A DNA stretch of 64,000 nt from Pseudoalteromonas luteoviolacea (GTDB lineage: Bacteria > Pseudomonadota > Gammaproteobacteria > Enterobacterales > Alteromonadaceae). The position numbers and the translations under genes are program-made. The number at the start of each line of letters is the position of its first letter. The first letter of the stretch is position 1. Below, one piece after another: positions 26,459 through 36,288 of this stretch. A model generated the notes under the pieces. That model was not told the DNA's origin. It saw only the letters and a program-made list of their open reading frames with translations, and made no database searches. Location of the stretch: positions 4,838,888 through 4,902,887 of the forward strand of contig NZ_CP015411.1 in assembly GCF_001750165.1 (NCBI RefSeq), read 5' to 3'.

Positions 26459-28669
26459 TTAAGTTAATACAAAGTCACCACTCGCGCTGGTGTCTGAATA
26501 CTCACTATCCTTAATGGTCTTATCAAACGCCGGCTTCTTCGATAACCGATCTTCGATATTTGGAACTTCCTCTTCCACCACTTTTCCATACCTCAGCGCA
26601 AGTACCCGATCAGCACTTGCAATAGTCTCAGGTCGATGAGCAATAATTATTCTTGTAATATCAAGATCTTTGACTGCATTGTTTACTGAGGCTTCTAACC
26701 TTGTATCTAAGTTACTGGTCGCTTCGTCCATAAATAAAATTTTAGGTTTACGGTATAAGGCTCGCGCAAGGAGTAATCTCTGAATTTGACCACCAGAAAG
26801 CGCAGCGCCCATATCCCCCACCAATGTGTTGTATCCCATATTCATAGAGACAATGTCCGTATCAATTGCAGCAACCTGTGCGGCCCATTCAACCTTTTTC
26901 ATATCAAGATCTGGATCAAAGAAGGAAATATTGTCAGCAATCGAGCCCGAGAGCAGTTGATCATCTTGCATCACTGCAGCAATTTGGCTGCGATATTGAG
27001 ACAATCCAAGTTGGCGAATATCCACTCCATCCACTTCTACTTTGCCAGCTTCAGGTTCAAATAAGCCTAACATCACCTTGGCTAACGTGGTTTTTCCGCT
27101 GCCAGATGCACCTACAATTGCGACTGACTCACCAGCTTGAATAGAGAGATCGAGCGCACTAAATACGGGTGCTTCTTTTTTGCTATAGCGAAACTTTAAG
27201 TCTTTCACTTCGATCCGCCCGCTTAGCTCTTTTGCCGTCGTTTTACTTTGAATATCACTTTCTTTATTCGTCAAGGAGATGTCAGCAAGTCGATTGAAAT
27301 GTAAGCTCAGCATTTTAAATTCAATCACCTTTTCTATTAGGCTGGCCATCTTTTCTACGAACTGGCGCTTATATGCCATAAACGCGAAAAGCATTCCGAC
27401 TGACAGGTTACCTTCCATCACCAACAGTGCTGCAAAGTAAATTACCAACACATTTTCTAAACCAAAAATGACTCTATTAATGGCTTCGTAGCCGATATTA
27501 AGGTGACCTACTTTGATCCCTGCATTGAGGTTATCCGCGTATTTGTTGTGCCAAGTACTTTGCCTTTGTACTTCCCGCCCAAACAATTTAATGGTCTGAA
27601 TACCGCGAACAGTTTCCATGAAATTGGATTGCTCTTTTGCTTGCGTGACAATGACCTCTTCCGACATTCTGCGCAAAGGCTTGTACATCGCTATACGAAC
27701 TATGGCGTATATCGCTGCTGCCGTAATAACGATAAAACTAAGCTGCGGGCTATAAATAAAAATCATAACCAAAGTAGCAATGGCCATAATGCCGTCAATC
27801 AGCGCCTCGATAACGCCTTTGGTTAGCAACTCCTTGACCTGCTGAAGTGAACCAAATCGAGATACAACGTCCCCAATATGCCGTTTTTCAAAATACTGCA
27901 ATGGCAGTCTAATTAAATGATGAAATAAATTGGCACCAAGCTGCACACTCATGAGGTTACCAAAATGCAGCAACAATATACTTCTTACAGCACCGGTTAC
28001 CATTTCAATGAGCATAAGTAAGCCAAAGCCGACCGCCAGGATAGTGAGTAGATTATGGTCGTAACTCAAGATGACTTCATCGACAACCAGCTGCATATAA
28101 TATGGACTAGTGATAGCAAACGCTTGCAGCAATAAAGAGAGTAAGAATACTTTACCCAAAGTGGACTTGAGGCCTGTTACTTTACGCCAAAAATCAGATA
28201 GCTTTAAATTAACTCGGGTATCTTCCGATTTAAACTCTTCTGTTGGCGACAGCTCCAAAGCCACACCAGTAAAGTGTTTAGATAGCTCACCTTTGGTGTA
28301 TTTACGTTCTCCAAGCGCAGGATCATGAATAACCACACTGTCTCTATTGACCGCTTTCAACACAACAAAATGGTTCATATCCCAATGCAATATGCAAGGA
28401 GTCTTCAGTTTAGGTAGATGTTCAAGCTCAAGTCGCAAAGCCCGAGTACTCAAATTGAGCTTGTCTGCAATTTGCATGAGCTCTTCCAGCTTCGCGCCTT
28501 TTAAAGAGATATCGTGACTTTGACGAAGTGTGGTTAGGTCTGTTTTATAGCCATGATATGCAGCCACCATCGCCAAACTCGCTAACCCACACTCTGCAGC
28601 TTCTGTTTGCAAAATAACGGGCAGCCTTTTTTTGCCACTAAATCTCAGCAAATGCATCGGGTTTTCCAT
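26459..28669 (-). CDS. peptidase-containing ABC exporter (C39 type), copy 2
   Basis: A 736-residue paralogue of the exporter at 13.7 kb, similar along its whole length. C39 residues are intact: Gln21, Cys27 (AAECGLASLAMVAAYHG), His100 (HWDMNHFVVL) and Asp116 (IHDPALGE). The ATPase has Walker A GASGSGKTT near residue 520, signature LSGGQIQR and ILFMDEATSNLD. A C-terminal extension of about 30 residues is absent from copy 1. The start codon overlaps the adaptor's stop (TAATG), so the two proteins are made together. It probably exports the double-glycine peptides of this side of the region. Confidence 0.93.
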   Translation of the reverse strand: MENPMHLLRFSGKKRLPVILQTEAAECGLASLAMVAAYHGYKTDLTTLRQSHDISLKGAKLEELMQIADKLNLSTRALRLELEHLPKLKTPCILHWDMNHFVVLKAVNRDSVVIHDPALGERKYTKGELSKHFTGVALELSPTEEFKSEDTRVNLKLSDFWRKVTGLKSTLGKVFLLSLLLQAFAITSPYYMQLVVDEVILSYDHNLLTILAVGFGLLMLIEMVTGAVRSILLLHFGNLMSVQLGANLFHHLIRLPLQYFEKRHIGDVVSRFGSLQQVKELLTKGVIEALIDGIMAIATLVMIFIYSPQLSFIVITAAAIYAIVRIAMYKPLRRMSEEVIVTQAKEQSNFMETVRGIQTIKLFGREVQRQSTWHNKYADNLNAGIKVGHLNIGYEAINRVIFGLENVLVIYFAALLVMEGNLSVGMLFAFMAYKRQFVEKMASLIEKVIEFKMLSLHFNRLADISLTNKESDIQSKTTAKELSGRIEVKDLKFRYSKKEAPVFSALDLSIQAGESVAIVGASGSGKTTLAKVMLGLFEPEAGKVEVDGVDIRQLGLSQYRSQIAAVMQDDQLLSGSIADNISFFDPDLDMKKVEWAAQVAAIDTDIVSMNMGYNTLVGDMGAALSGGQIQRLLLARALYRKPKILFMDEATSNLDTRLEASVNNAVKDLDITRIIIAHRPETIASADRVLALRYGKVVEEEVPNIEDRLSKKPAFDKTIKDSEYSDTSASGDFVLT

Positions 28670-29913
28670 TACATTGCTCCTTTGATGCTATAAATTGGTT
28701 CAAATAACCACTCAAACAAAGAGCGACTATCCACCATGATGTCTGCTTCTAGCAACATGCCAGCTTGAAGCGGTACCTCGGCACCATAAGCGTTGGCATT
28801 TTGCGACTCTAAATTTACAATGACCTGATAAATAGGCTCTTTTATCGAGATGGGTAAAATCGTTTCATTCGGTAATACTATCGTTTTTGATACGCTTTCA
28901 ATTTGTCCCGAATATAAGCCAAACCTTTGATAAGGGAATGCTTGATAACGAATTCGAGTTTGTTGTTTTGGTTCAATAAAACCATAAGCACGTGTGGGGA
29001 CAAATAACACAGCTTCCAATGTGGCGTTTTCTGGCAATATACTCATCAATGGCATATTTACTTGTGCCATCATCCCTTCTTTAATCAGTAAACCACTCAC
29101 CTTGCCATCGCGCAGACTCCGAACATCATAACTACGCTGAGAAGATGCTTGAGAGATTTTTTGATTAATCCCAGCCAGTTGCGACCTTAACTTCACTTGA
29201 GTTTCACGTAATGAAATAGGCATTTGCTGACGCTGGAATTTAAGCTGACTAAGTTGGTCTTGCTGGCTTAATAAACGACTGTGGATATCTTCAGCCTGCT
29301 GCTGAACGGCTAATAATGATTCCGTTACCTGCTGCAAATCAACTTTAGTTGCGACCCCCTTATTTACAAGTGCTTCAGTGCTCGATAAGCGACTTTGATT
29401 TAAGGCGATACGTTCTTCAAGCAATACTTGTTGATTTTTAGCTTGTCGAACTTGGCCTGCCGTACTGGTGATCTGAGCGTCTAGTTTTTCGATATTGACT
29501 TCAGCCAACATTTTTTGGTTTGCAAGATTTTCTTCAAGGAGTCGCTTTTGTGCGTTTAACTCATTTAAAATCGTATCGTTGACGTCCACACCAGATGCAA
29601 GCAATCGATCCATTCTAATACGAACGAGTAAGTCGCCTTTTTTTATGATTTCTCCTTCATCAACAAATACCTGATCTACGATCCCTCCACTCACTGGATA
29701 TACCTTGCTGACACCTGCTGTTGGTCGTAAATAGCCTGTAACAACCTCTTTTCGATGGTACTCACCAACAAAAAGGTAAATAAGGCCAATTACGACAATG
29801 CTCATGATCAACACCAAAATCCAATTGAATGAAAAATGGGTAGCAATTGTCACATCACCATCCAACTTTTGTCCTTGATGTGCAATCGCTTCTGTTCGAA
29901 ATAGGCCAGCCAT
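28669..29913 (-). CDS. HlyD-family membrane-fusion adaptor, copy 2
   Basis: 414 residues, the same length and layout as copy 1: one membrane helix (about residues 28-50), a lipoyl half-domain (VYPVSGGIVDQVFVDEGEII), coiled-coil helices (about 105-250) and a beta-barrel C-terminal domain ending near SLFEWLFEPIYSIKGAM. The closing motif is nearly the same as in copy 1 (LLRWLFDPVFSIKGQL). It is coupled to the exporter by a 1-base stop/start overlap and lies 2 bases after the NTF2-like gene, giving a three-gene operon. Confidence 0.9.
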   Translation of the reverse strand: MAGLFRTEAIAHQGQKLDGDVTIATHFSFNWILVLIMSIVVIGLIYLFVGEYHRKEVVTGYLRPTAGVSKVYPVSGGIVDQVFVDEGEIIKKGDLLVRIRMDRLLASGVDVNDTILNELNAQKRLLEENLANQKMLAEVNIEKLDAQITSTAGQVRQAKNQQVLLEERIALNQSRLSSTEALVNKGVATKVDLQQVTESLLAVQQQAEDIHSRLLSQQDQLSQLKFQRQQMPISLRETQVKLRSQLAGINQKISQASSQRSYDVRSLRDGKVSGLLIKEGMMAQVNMPLMSILPENATLEAVLFVPTRAYGFIEPKQQTRIRYQAFPYQRFGLYSGQIESVSKTIVLPNETILPISIKEPIYQVIVNLESQNANAYGAEVPLQAGMLLEADIMVDSRSLFEWLFEPIYSIKGAM

Positions 29914-29915
29914 AT

Positions 29916-30260
29916 TTACGCAGCCTGCTCTTTAGGTAGGACGACGCTACAGTGGATTTTCCACTCATCCGCTTCTTTTACAAGCGTATGTAGGTTCCTA
30001 TTTTCCTTCACAATTTGCTGGCCATCCATATCGGCATTTAATGTAATTTTATCTTGTACAATAAGCAGCTCATCAGTTTTGGCCAGTACGTTCGCATTAT
30101 CTAATTGGATGTTAATTTGGCACTTTTGTCGCATCATCTCAAACTGCTGTTTTACCGCCCCTTTAAACTGGGACTGAGATGAATAAATCTCTTCGATATC
30201 ATTTAAATCACCACTACTGATCAGTGAATAATAATTAGTGAAATAATCATTGATAGTCAT
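29916..30260 (-). CDS. small NTF2/SnoaL-like protein, first gene of exporter operon 2
   Basis: A 114-residue soluble protein beginning MTINDYFTNYYSLISSGDLN, with a cone-shaped alpha+beta pattern (two N-terminal helices, then strands LLIVQDKITLNA and EWKIHCSVVL) like SnoaL/NTF2-fold proteins. No catalytic residues can be assigned. AGAGG precedes the ATG by about 5 bases. Its place directly ahead of the adaptor and exporter suggests a role in peptide export, immunity or regulation; that is inference from position only. The fold assignment is tentative. Confidence 0.6.
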   Translation of the reverse strand: MTINDYFTNYYSLISSGDLNDIEEIYSSQSQFKGAVKQQFEMMRQKCQINIQLDNANVLAKTDELLIVQDKITLNADMDGQQIVKENRNLHTLVKEADEWKIHCSVVLPKEQAA

Positions 30261-31443
30261 ATAAACCTCTTTTGTATAACTCGTCGTTGTTTTTAAATGT
30301 ATTTCCTTTCCAACTCATAGTGCGACGAAGAAAAAACGAGATCAAACTTGACCAAAGAACACAATAAGTATAAAAATCAACAATATAAAACAAAAAAAGA
30401 TGACGAAATAAGGTTTATATAGGCTCTAAATTGCTTTCTATTACTTAAAATAAAGGGGTGTTGAGGTGGGTACGTAAAAATAACGTATATTCTTCATACC
30501 GATATAATCAATACGAGTAAAAAGGTTGATAAATAGCCTGTTGTCCGCTTCAAAAAACACAATTATTACTGGGTAAAATGCAATAAAAACGATTCTTGAC
30601 CGGCCCTGAAAAGCACCTTAAGCACCTTGCTGATCAAAATAGAGCGCACATTAGCTATGTGGAAAAGATAAATAAGCAAATACAGCCAGAGGTTCAGATG
30701 TCACTCGATGTACGTCAATAGATTCTCCCCATTCATACAGTAATACACTACTCTGGTTGCTTCCTGAACAGGTCTCTTATTGAATTTAAAACTGTATTGA
30801 AATAACTCGAGGCATTTAAGGTAAAAGTGACATTCAAGCACAGGTAGACTTGTTGAATGTAAATTATTGAGGTATCTTAAAGGTCCTTATTACATCTGCA
30901 ATTCTCGCACATGTAAGCCCAAAGCACCGCCATGCTTTGGGCAACTTCTTATTTTATCCTCGACTCAGTGCTCTGTAGACGACCAGCTTTTTATAACATG
31001 GCAATTGATGAAATTGAGTGTATCTGACGGACTGTCGGTATCAGAAACCCAGATTGAGCCACATATGGTGATGCTTTGAAGATAATGAAAGGTGTCATTG
31101 CTAATTTCCATAGCAAGGCATGTCGCGTATTTATATCAAGCCTAGGTAAACCATATGTCTAAGGGTATTCGGATTGAAAAGGGGATGCACCTAGCCATGT
31201 TATACATCCCTGCACATTGAGCGAGGCGATTCTCTAGCTCAATTCTAATCAACGCATGTGATCATATAAATAACAACGCTAGCTAGCGCGAAGGGGCAAT
31301 TACATCACATATCAACAATCAATCGCCCCTAGGTTATATAAACCCAATCAAGAGGTATCTGAAGCCACATTGGTTACCTAAACTCTATGGCTCTCATATT
31401 TTGCCGACTTCAGATATCTACACATGACCAATACACTTAACGA
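30261..31443. other. long intergenic region with stem-loops and no supported gene
   Basis: About 1.2 kb. The part next to 30260 is AT-rich and should hold the promoter of exporter operon 2. A short in-frame stretch on the plus strand at 30604-30720 (KHLKHLADQNRAHISYVEKI) looks like a protein remnant but is not identifiable. Perfect 10-bp stem GCCCAAAGCA / TGCTTTGGGC at 30917-30942. A second weaker stem pairs AGGGGC and GCCCCT near 31296-31330. A plus-strand frame at 30867-31079 has no good start or family and is not called. Confidence 0.55.
30917..30942 (+). terminator. perfect 10-bp stem-loop in intergenic region
   Basis: GCCCAAAGCA-CCGCCA-TGCTTTGGGC; on the plus strand it is followed by a T-rich stretch (CTTCTTATTTTAT). 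No gene is called upstream, so it may belong to a lost gene. Confidence 0.45.
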
Positions 31444-31593
31444 TCAATAACCACATGAGCCACCAGCAGTCGTTTTCGTTTCCATGATGGTTATTGACTG
31501 TATTTGGAGCTCCCCTCCGGCAACTGCTTTTAATAGATCTTTGTTCTTTAGTTCAAAAGATAATTTCTTGAGTGTTTTTTTGTTTAGTTTCAT
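31444..31593 (-). CDS. double-glycine precursor peptide 3 (49 aa, one Cys)
   Basis: A short gene easily missed. The leader MKLNKKTLKKLSFELKNKD ends with LLKAVAGG and matches the leaders of the two precursors near glmU. The core begins ELQIQSITIMETKTT and ends AGGSCGY, with a single Cys close to the end and four Thr before it. One C-terminal ring by LanB/LanC is possible; an unmodified peptide is equally possible. A GAGGG ribosome site lies 9 bases before the ATG. It lies between exporter operon 2 and a CadC-like regulator, all on the minus strand. Confidence 0.75.
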   Translation of the reverse strand: MKLNKKTLKKLSFELKNKDLLKAVAGGELQIQSITIMETKTTAGGSCGY

Positions 31594-31932
31594 TTCTTTT
31601 TCCCTCTGTGAAGTTCTTATTGATACTTAATAAACGCGCATATCACTTATTCATTTATCTCGCATCGACATACATACCATACCGTTTGAACGCACTAACT
31701 GGAAAGAAAAAAATACTATGTACAACGGCACCAGAAACAATGTAACCATCTGTTTATTATGCTTTTAAATATACCTTATGAAAAGAAAATAAATAAATTC
31801 GATTGTATTGGTTTATTTTCAGACAACTGTGAGAGAGTACTGACTGTTAGTTTTTAAGCAACGTGAGGTCACGCTCTATATCAGTGTGAAAAGCAAACAT
31901 AAAGAGTGATATCACGCCAAGAGAAAGAAGCC

Positions 31933-31961
31933 TGCACAAAGGCGTGTAACCCCTTTGTGCA
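31933..31961 (-). terminator. stem-loop after the first CadC-like regulator
   Basis: Perfect 10-bp inverted repeat TGCACAAAGG / CCTTTGTGCA about 24 bases after the regulator stop; no long T-run. Confidence 0.55.
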
Positions 31962-31984
31962 CAGATAAATTATAAACTGGTGCT

Positions 31985-34105
31985 TTACGGTTCAGCGTTT
32001 ATATCCAGCAAAACAAGTTGGTTATTTTTACGCTTCAAGGTACCTAACACAAGCTGCTTATGCTGTGGTGAATAAGACATATTAATGACTTTGATCCCAC
32101 CTTCTAGCTGCATGAAAACGGTCCACTCTCCATCAACTAGGCGGTAAATGATATTGCCATTCGCATAATAAATATGCGCTTCAGATTTCACAATCAAGTG
32201 CTTTGACACCCGACTTGGAAAGTCTATATCTAGATACTCTTCTCTTGTTTCAATATCAATGAGCTTAAGCCTGTCATCTGACGTCAGGTAAAACAAACGA
32301 TTACCATCACCTGTATCAAACCAAACATTATTTTTTATTGGTAATAGTGACTTTTTCCGTGAACGCACAGAGTAAACATAAGAGTGGCTTCCTACTCCCC
32401 CTTCACCTACCACGATATACCCTATATCCCCATTTTTCAGTACATTCACGTCCGAAATGACGCCTTGCTCAATGATTTCGTCAATGAGCTCATTTGCTTC
32501 ATTAAATACTTTGATTGATCTATCAGCTTTTAAAATCAGCAACTTATTGTTGTAGTCATATAAGATATCTTGATTAATTCCACCAGCTAATTCTGAATAC
32601 CGATAACCACCTTGAGATTTTTCAGCATACATCACGACCACTTCTTCACCTTGCACACGAAAGAAATACACATCATCACCAGCTCTAACGGCCTTAATAT
32701 CTATGTACTTTTCATTGATCAGAGGAGTCAAACTTTTATCATCCAAAGACACGGTATAAATGCTTTGCTCATGTGGAAAGGTTGTGGCTACCATCTTTGA
32801 CTCTGAAATAAATGAATGCCCCAAATACGTCACAGTGTCTAACGGCAACTGAGCTATACTCGATAGCTTATTTCCGTCTATCGAATACGTGTAAATAAGG
32901 TTTGTTCTATTATCGAACCAAACAAGAGAGTTCGTACTTTTCACATATTTTAGCTCCCAGAATGAGCTACTAGCCGAAAAGATTTTGGTTTTGTCACTGC
33001 CATCTAAGTCAGTCATATATAGTTCTTTGATGTCATGCTGGCGCCGTTCAAAAAAAACGCGCCTAATAGATGGCTCGTATAGTAGAAACCGATCTCCATA
33101 TGAGTTTAAGTTTGGAGATGTTAATTGAAATTCATTCCCTGTATCTAACGTTCGATAAGTAACGACTGAAAGTTGATCACGTTGCCTGTAATTATATTTC
33201 GAATAAATAAAGTGCCCCTCACCCACTCCAGAGCCACGATAAATCCGATCTTTGCAGTCGAACAATTTGTCCCCTCCAGATTCAAGATCGGCATCGGCTG
33301 ACCATATTTCACAGACCTCATCAGCGCCATCTACCCGATAGAATAATCTTGAAGAGTCCTCATCCCAACCAATAGGAGAGATTGACTTTTCACTTACAGC
33401 AAGCTTTCTTTCTATACCCGAATCTAAGTCTTTTATTACTAGATTACTATTGCTCAACCCATTTGGCGTGAATGAAAACGCGACTTTTTTTGCATCTGGG
33501 GAAGAAAACACATTTGCGTACTCTCCATCCACCCAAGATAAAACATGCTCTTCGTAATTTGATTCAAAAGATGACACTGCCTCTGTGTCTGGCTCTGTTG
33601 GTAATACCGGCTTATAAATCAAGAATATAGATACTAGGGCCGCCAGGCACACACTGCCAATCAAAGGTAATTTAATGCGATTAGATGTCGAGAATGATTG
33701 CGTATTATCTGGCTCTTCTTTAGAGGGGGTAAGCGTATTTATAACCTCAGTTTGATTATCAAAATAAATAACCTCGGCAGAAAGAAAAAAGCTGTAGCCT
33801 TTTCTATAATGCGTTTTGACCACCAAACCTCTTTGCTGATTTGACTTCAATACTTTTCGTAATTCAGACATAGCTCTGTTAATCGCATTATCATCTACAT
33901 AATTTTGACACCAGACATCCTCAATGAGGTCATGCCTCGTGATAATTTGCTGATTATTAATGATCAAATAACAGAGTATTTTGAAAAGAAGTGGCTCAAG
34001 TTCTCTTTTAACTTCACCATCATAGATTGTCTGTAGCTTAGGGTCTAATACCCAAGCACCAAATCGTACTTCTTTAACCGTTCTTGAAAAGCTAACTTCT
34101 TTCAT
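31985..34105 (-). CDS. CadC/ToxR-like membrane regulator with C-terminal propeller-like sensor, copy 1
   Basis: The start at ATG 34105 (706 residues) aligns with the start of its paralogue (MKEVSFSRTVKEVRFGAW versus MNEVRFSRQVKEVKFGAW); a GTG at 34126 is the alternative. An OmpR-type winged helix (about residues 10-105) carries DVWCQNYVDDNAINRAMSEL and KTHYRKGYSFFL. One membrane helix follows (about 145-165). The large periplasmic part has repeated beta units in TolB/WD style (e.g. SDDRLKLIDIETREEY). It is a one-component membrane regulator. Position suggests control of the peptide genes around it. Confidence 0.85.
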   Translation of the reverse strand: MKEVSFSRTVKEVRFGAWVLDPKLQTIYDGEVKRELEPLLFKILCYLIINNQQIITRHDLIEDVWCQNYVDDNAINRAMSELRKVLKSNQQRGLVVKTHYRKGYSFFLSAEVIYFDNQTEVINTLTPSKEEPDNTQSFSTSNRIKLPLIGSVCLAALVSIFLIYKPVLPTEPDTEAVSSFESNYEEHVLSWVDGEYANVFSSPDAKKVAFSFTPNGLSNSNLVIKDLDSGIERKLAVSEKSISPIGWDEDSSRLFYRVDGADEVCEIWSADADLESGGDKLFDCKDRIYRGSGVGEGHFIYSKYNYRQRDQLSVVTYRTLDTGNEFQLTSPNLNSYGDRFLLYEPSIRRVFFERRQHDIKELYMTDLDGSDKTKIFSASSSFWELKYVKSTNSLVWFDNRTNLIYTYSIDGNKLSSIAQLPLDTVTYLGHSFISESKMVATTFPHEQSIYTVSLDDKSLTPLINEKYIDIKAVRAGDDVYFFRVQGEEVVVMYAEKSQGGYRYSELAGGINQDILYDYNNKLLILKADRSIKVFNEANELIDEIIEQGVISDVNVLKNGDIGYIVVGEGGVGSHSYVYSVRSRKKSLLPIKNNVWFDTGDGNRLFYLTSDDRLKLIDIETREEYLDIDFPSRVSKHLIVKSEAHIYYANGNIIYRLVDGEWTVFMQLEGGIKVINMSYSPQHKQLVLGTLKRKNNQLVLLDINAEP

Positions 34106-34496
34106 TTCGTTAGTGATAAGTTCCACTTATATATATTTTATCTAATAAAAATACCAAGACAACTAATTTAGTTATAAGTAAATTCTCTGCTTTATTCGAA
34201 GTTAATCAATAACCACTCTATCAACTCCGAGAGCTATAAGTGAAAAACAATCTACACCACTGATTTATTAGGATTTTTTAAGAATTAGTCATAAAAAGAG
34301 ATACGAGATGAAATAATAAATTTAAATAAACTTATAAAATAAAAAATACAATAAAATATGATTTAAAGTAATATTAATCTTGTCGTGATAAAACGCAGAA
34401 CAATATGAGTTTTAGAAAATATCAAGGGCAACAATTCAGCTGATTAGTATCACCCTTCATATTTTTCATAAGCTTGCAAATTCAAATGGCCTCTCA
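34106..34496. other. AT-rich intergenic region upstream of CadC-like regulator 1
   Basis: About 390 bases with very low G+C and no gene. It should hold the regulator promoter (minus strand). I see no clear operator repeat. Confidence 0.45.
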
Positions 34497-35180
34497 TTAA
34501 ATCAGGTTATTCCTGATGCACCTTGCAATTGCTTGCTGTCGATTCGAACTTTGTGTTTTAGTAATACAGTTAGTCAGATGAAAATTAACGGTTCGTTCAC
34601 TGATCCCCAAAATTTGACTTATCTCCCACGATGTTTTGCCTTCTGAAACCCAAAACATACAATCTCGCTCTCTTTTTGTAATACTGAGCTTTTCCTTTCT
34701 ACATCTCAAAGCTGCGCTCAATAAATACGGCGACAATATCGTCCAATTCCAGTCGATCAGCTCCGCACTTACATGCGCGGACTTAACGCTTGGCATACTG
34801 AAAACCAATGCTCCCACAATGCCTTTAATGCCACGAAGTGGTAAGACATATAAATGGGCATTCAAGTTTGTCACACCTGTCAATTTAGCCAGTGCGCAAA
34901 CTCTAATGCCTGATTTTGCATGCGACATTACTTTTTCACAATCAAAGTGATGTGACAATTCATCACTATACTGACCATAAACCTGATTTTGCTGAGCCTT
35001 ATTTGGTGTAGGCCCATAATCGACAAATGACAAACATTCGTATCCGGCATTTTGAGCGATTTTTTTTAGCGCATCCTTTAGTTGCTCAGGTTGCTTAACA
35101 GTATCAAATAAATCTATTGATTTTCTGATGGATTCACCATCACTAAACGGATTGTAGCTATCTTGATCGGTAGGCTTCAT
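34497..35180 (-). CDS. LuxR-family transcriptional regulator (possible LuxR solo)
   Basis: The start at ATG 35180 follows GAGGG at about 7 bases; a GTG at 35213 is less likely. The 227-residue product has an N-terminal region like autoinducer-binding domains (about 15-155; GYECLSFVDYGPTP, YVLPLRGIKGIVGALVFS) and a C-terminal GerE helix-turn-helix (about 165-225; LSITKRERDCMFWVSEGKTSWEISQI...ISERTVNFHL). No luxI-type synthase is in the window. It may couple the bacteriocin genes to cell density or to an external signal, which is inference. Confidence 0.85.
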   Translation of the reverse strand: MKPTDQDSYNPFSDGESIRKSIDLFDTVKQPEQLKDALKKIAQNAGYECLSFVDYGPTPNKAQQNQVYGQYSDELSHHFDCEKVMSHAKSGIRVCALAKLTGVTNLNAHLYVLPLRGIKGIVGALVFSMPSVKSAHVSAELIDWNWTILSPYLLSAALRCRKEKLSITKRERDCMFWVSEGKTSWEISQILGISERTVNFHLTNCITKTQSSNRQQAIARCIRNNLI

Positions 35181-35773
35181 TTTTTCCCTCACATTCAAGG
35201 CATCGGATGCCACTTTGTAATTATGAGTCCTAATTTATCTTTGACAGCCACTTTAGTCAAAACCACAAAACAAAACATAAAAGCATAAATAACAACAGCT
35301 TGACCCTATTTATTCGCTTTAAAATTAACTATGTATTGTTTGATAATAAGCTATCATATATTTATAGAATGTGTTTTTCCCCAAATCACCCGCGCTGTAT
35401 TTGTGTCATTTTTTAACCATTACTGTATATAAAATACCAAATCTAACAATCGGCTTATTTAAACTCTATTAGCTCAAAAATGCACTTATCATAATGTGGT
35501 AAGACACACCCTCTTAGATATACTCAAATTCGTTATTCGATACTTTCATTACAGCGCGAACATAGCCCCATTAGACGCACCTTTCTTTTGAAATCAAGAT
35601 GAAAACAGCTTCGCGCTTGATTAGAAAGTAAGAATCAAAATACCCCGTGTGCAGTCATAACTTGAGGTCGCGCGATTATTCTCTTTTAAGATTCGTTTTC
35701 AGATAGGTGTTGGTTGGCCAAATTAAAGTTCAAACTGACGACTAATATGTAAACTTAACCAGCCCCTAGTAGC
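35181..35773. other. intergenic region upstream of the LuxR gene
   Basis: About 590 bases, AT-rich, no supported gene. It carries the LuxR promoter (minus strand). The minisatellite starts at its right edge. I found no convincing 20-bp lux-box palindrome by eye. Confidence 0.45.
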
Positions 35774-36150
35774 TTTGAGTGGTTTGAGTGGTTTGAGTGG
35801 TTTGAGTGGTTTGAGTGGTTTGAGTGGTTTGAGTGGTTTGAGTGGTTTGAGTGGTTTGAGTGGTTTGAGTGGTTTGAGTGGTTTGAGTGGTTTGAGTGGT
35901 TTGAGTGGTTTGAGTGAGTTATGTGAGTTGAGTGAGTTATGTGAGTTGAGTGAGTTGAGTGAGTTGAGTGAGTTGAGTGAGTTGAGTGAGTTGAGTGAGT
36001 TGAGTGAGTTGAGTGAGTTGAGTGAGTTGAGTGAGTTGAGTGAGTTGAGTGAGTTGAGTGAGTTGAGTGAGTTATGTAAGTTATGTGAGTTAAGTGAACT
36101 AAGTGAGTTATGTGAGTTATGTGAGTTGAGTGAGTTGAGTGAGTTATGTG
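35774..36150. repeat. 9-bp minisatellite, about 42 units in two phases
   Basis: Fifteen perfect copies of TTTGAGTGG (35774-35908) are followed by about 27 units of GTTGAGTGA type (35909-36150), some with GTTATGTGA variants near both ends of the second block. Because the unit is 9 bases, several frames stay open and give low-complexity peptides (Ser-Gly-Leu, Ser-Glu-Leu, Leu-Asn-Ser, Thr-His-Ser). These frames have no ribosome site and are not called as genes. One strand is almost purely G/T/A, with regular GG pairs in the first block. Confidence 0.95.
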
Positions 36151-36288
36151 CCTTAAACATCCAAACACTTTTACATGGGCGTATGCATAAAAAGTGGGGT
36201 CAATAACAAAAGGAACACGAAGCCAACTGAATATCACAACACGAACAGTGATGATAAGTGGCCTCTCTGATTTACTGCGATGTAAGAC

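Noticed and set aside
30867..31079. 70-residue plus-strand frame
   Set aside because: It contains a perfect stem-loop, has no ribosome site and no recognisable sequence.
35723..36237. Open frames on both strands through the 9-bp minisatellite (Ser-Gly-Leu, Leu-Asn-Ser, Thr-His-Ser repeats)
   Set aside because: They exist only because the unit length is a multiple of three; there is no ribosome site, and the sequence outside the repeat is not protein-like.
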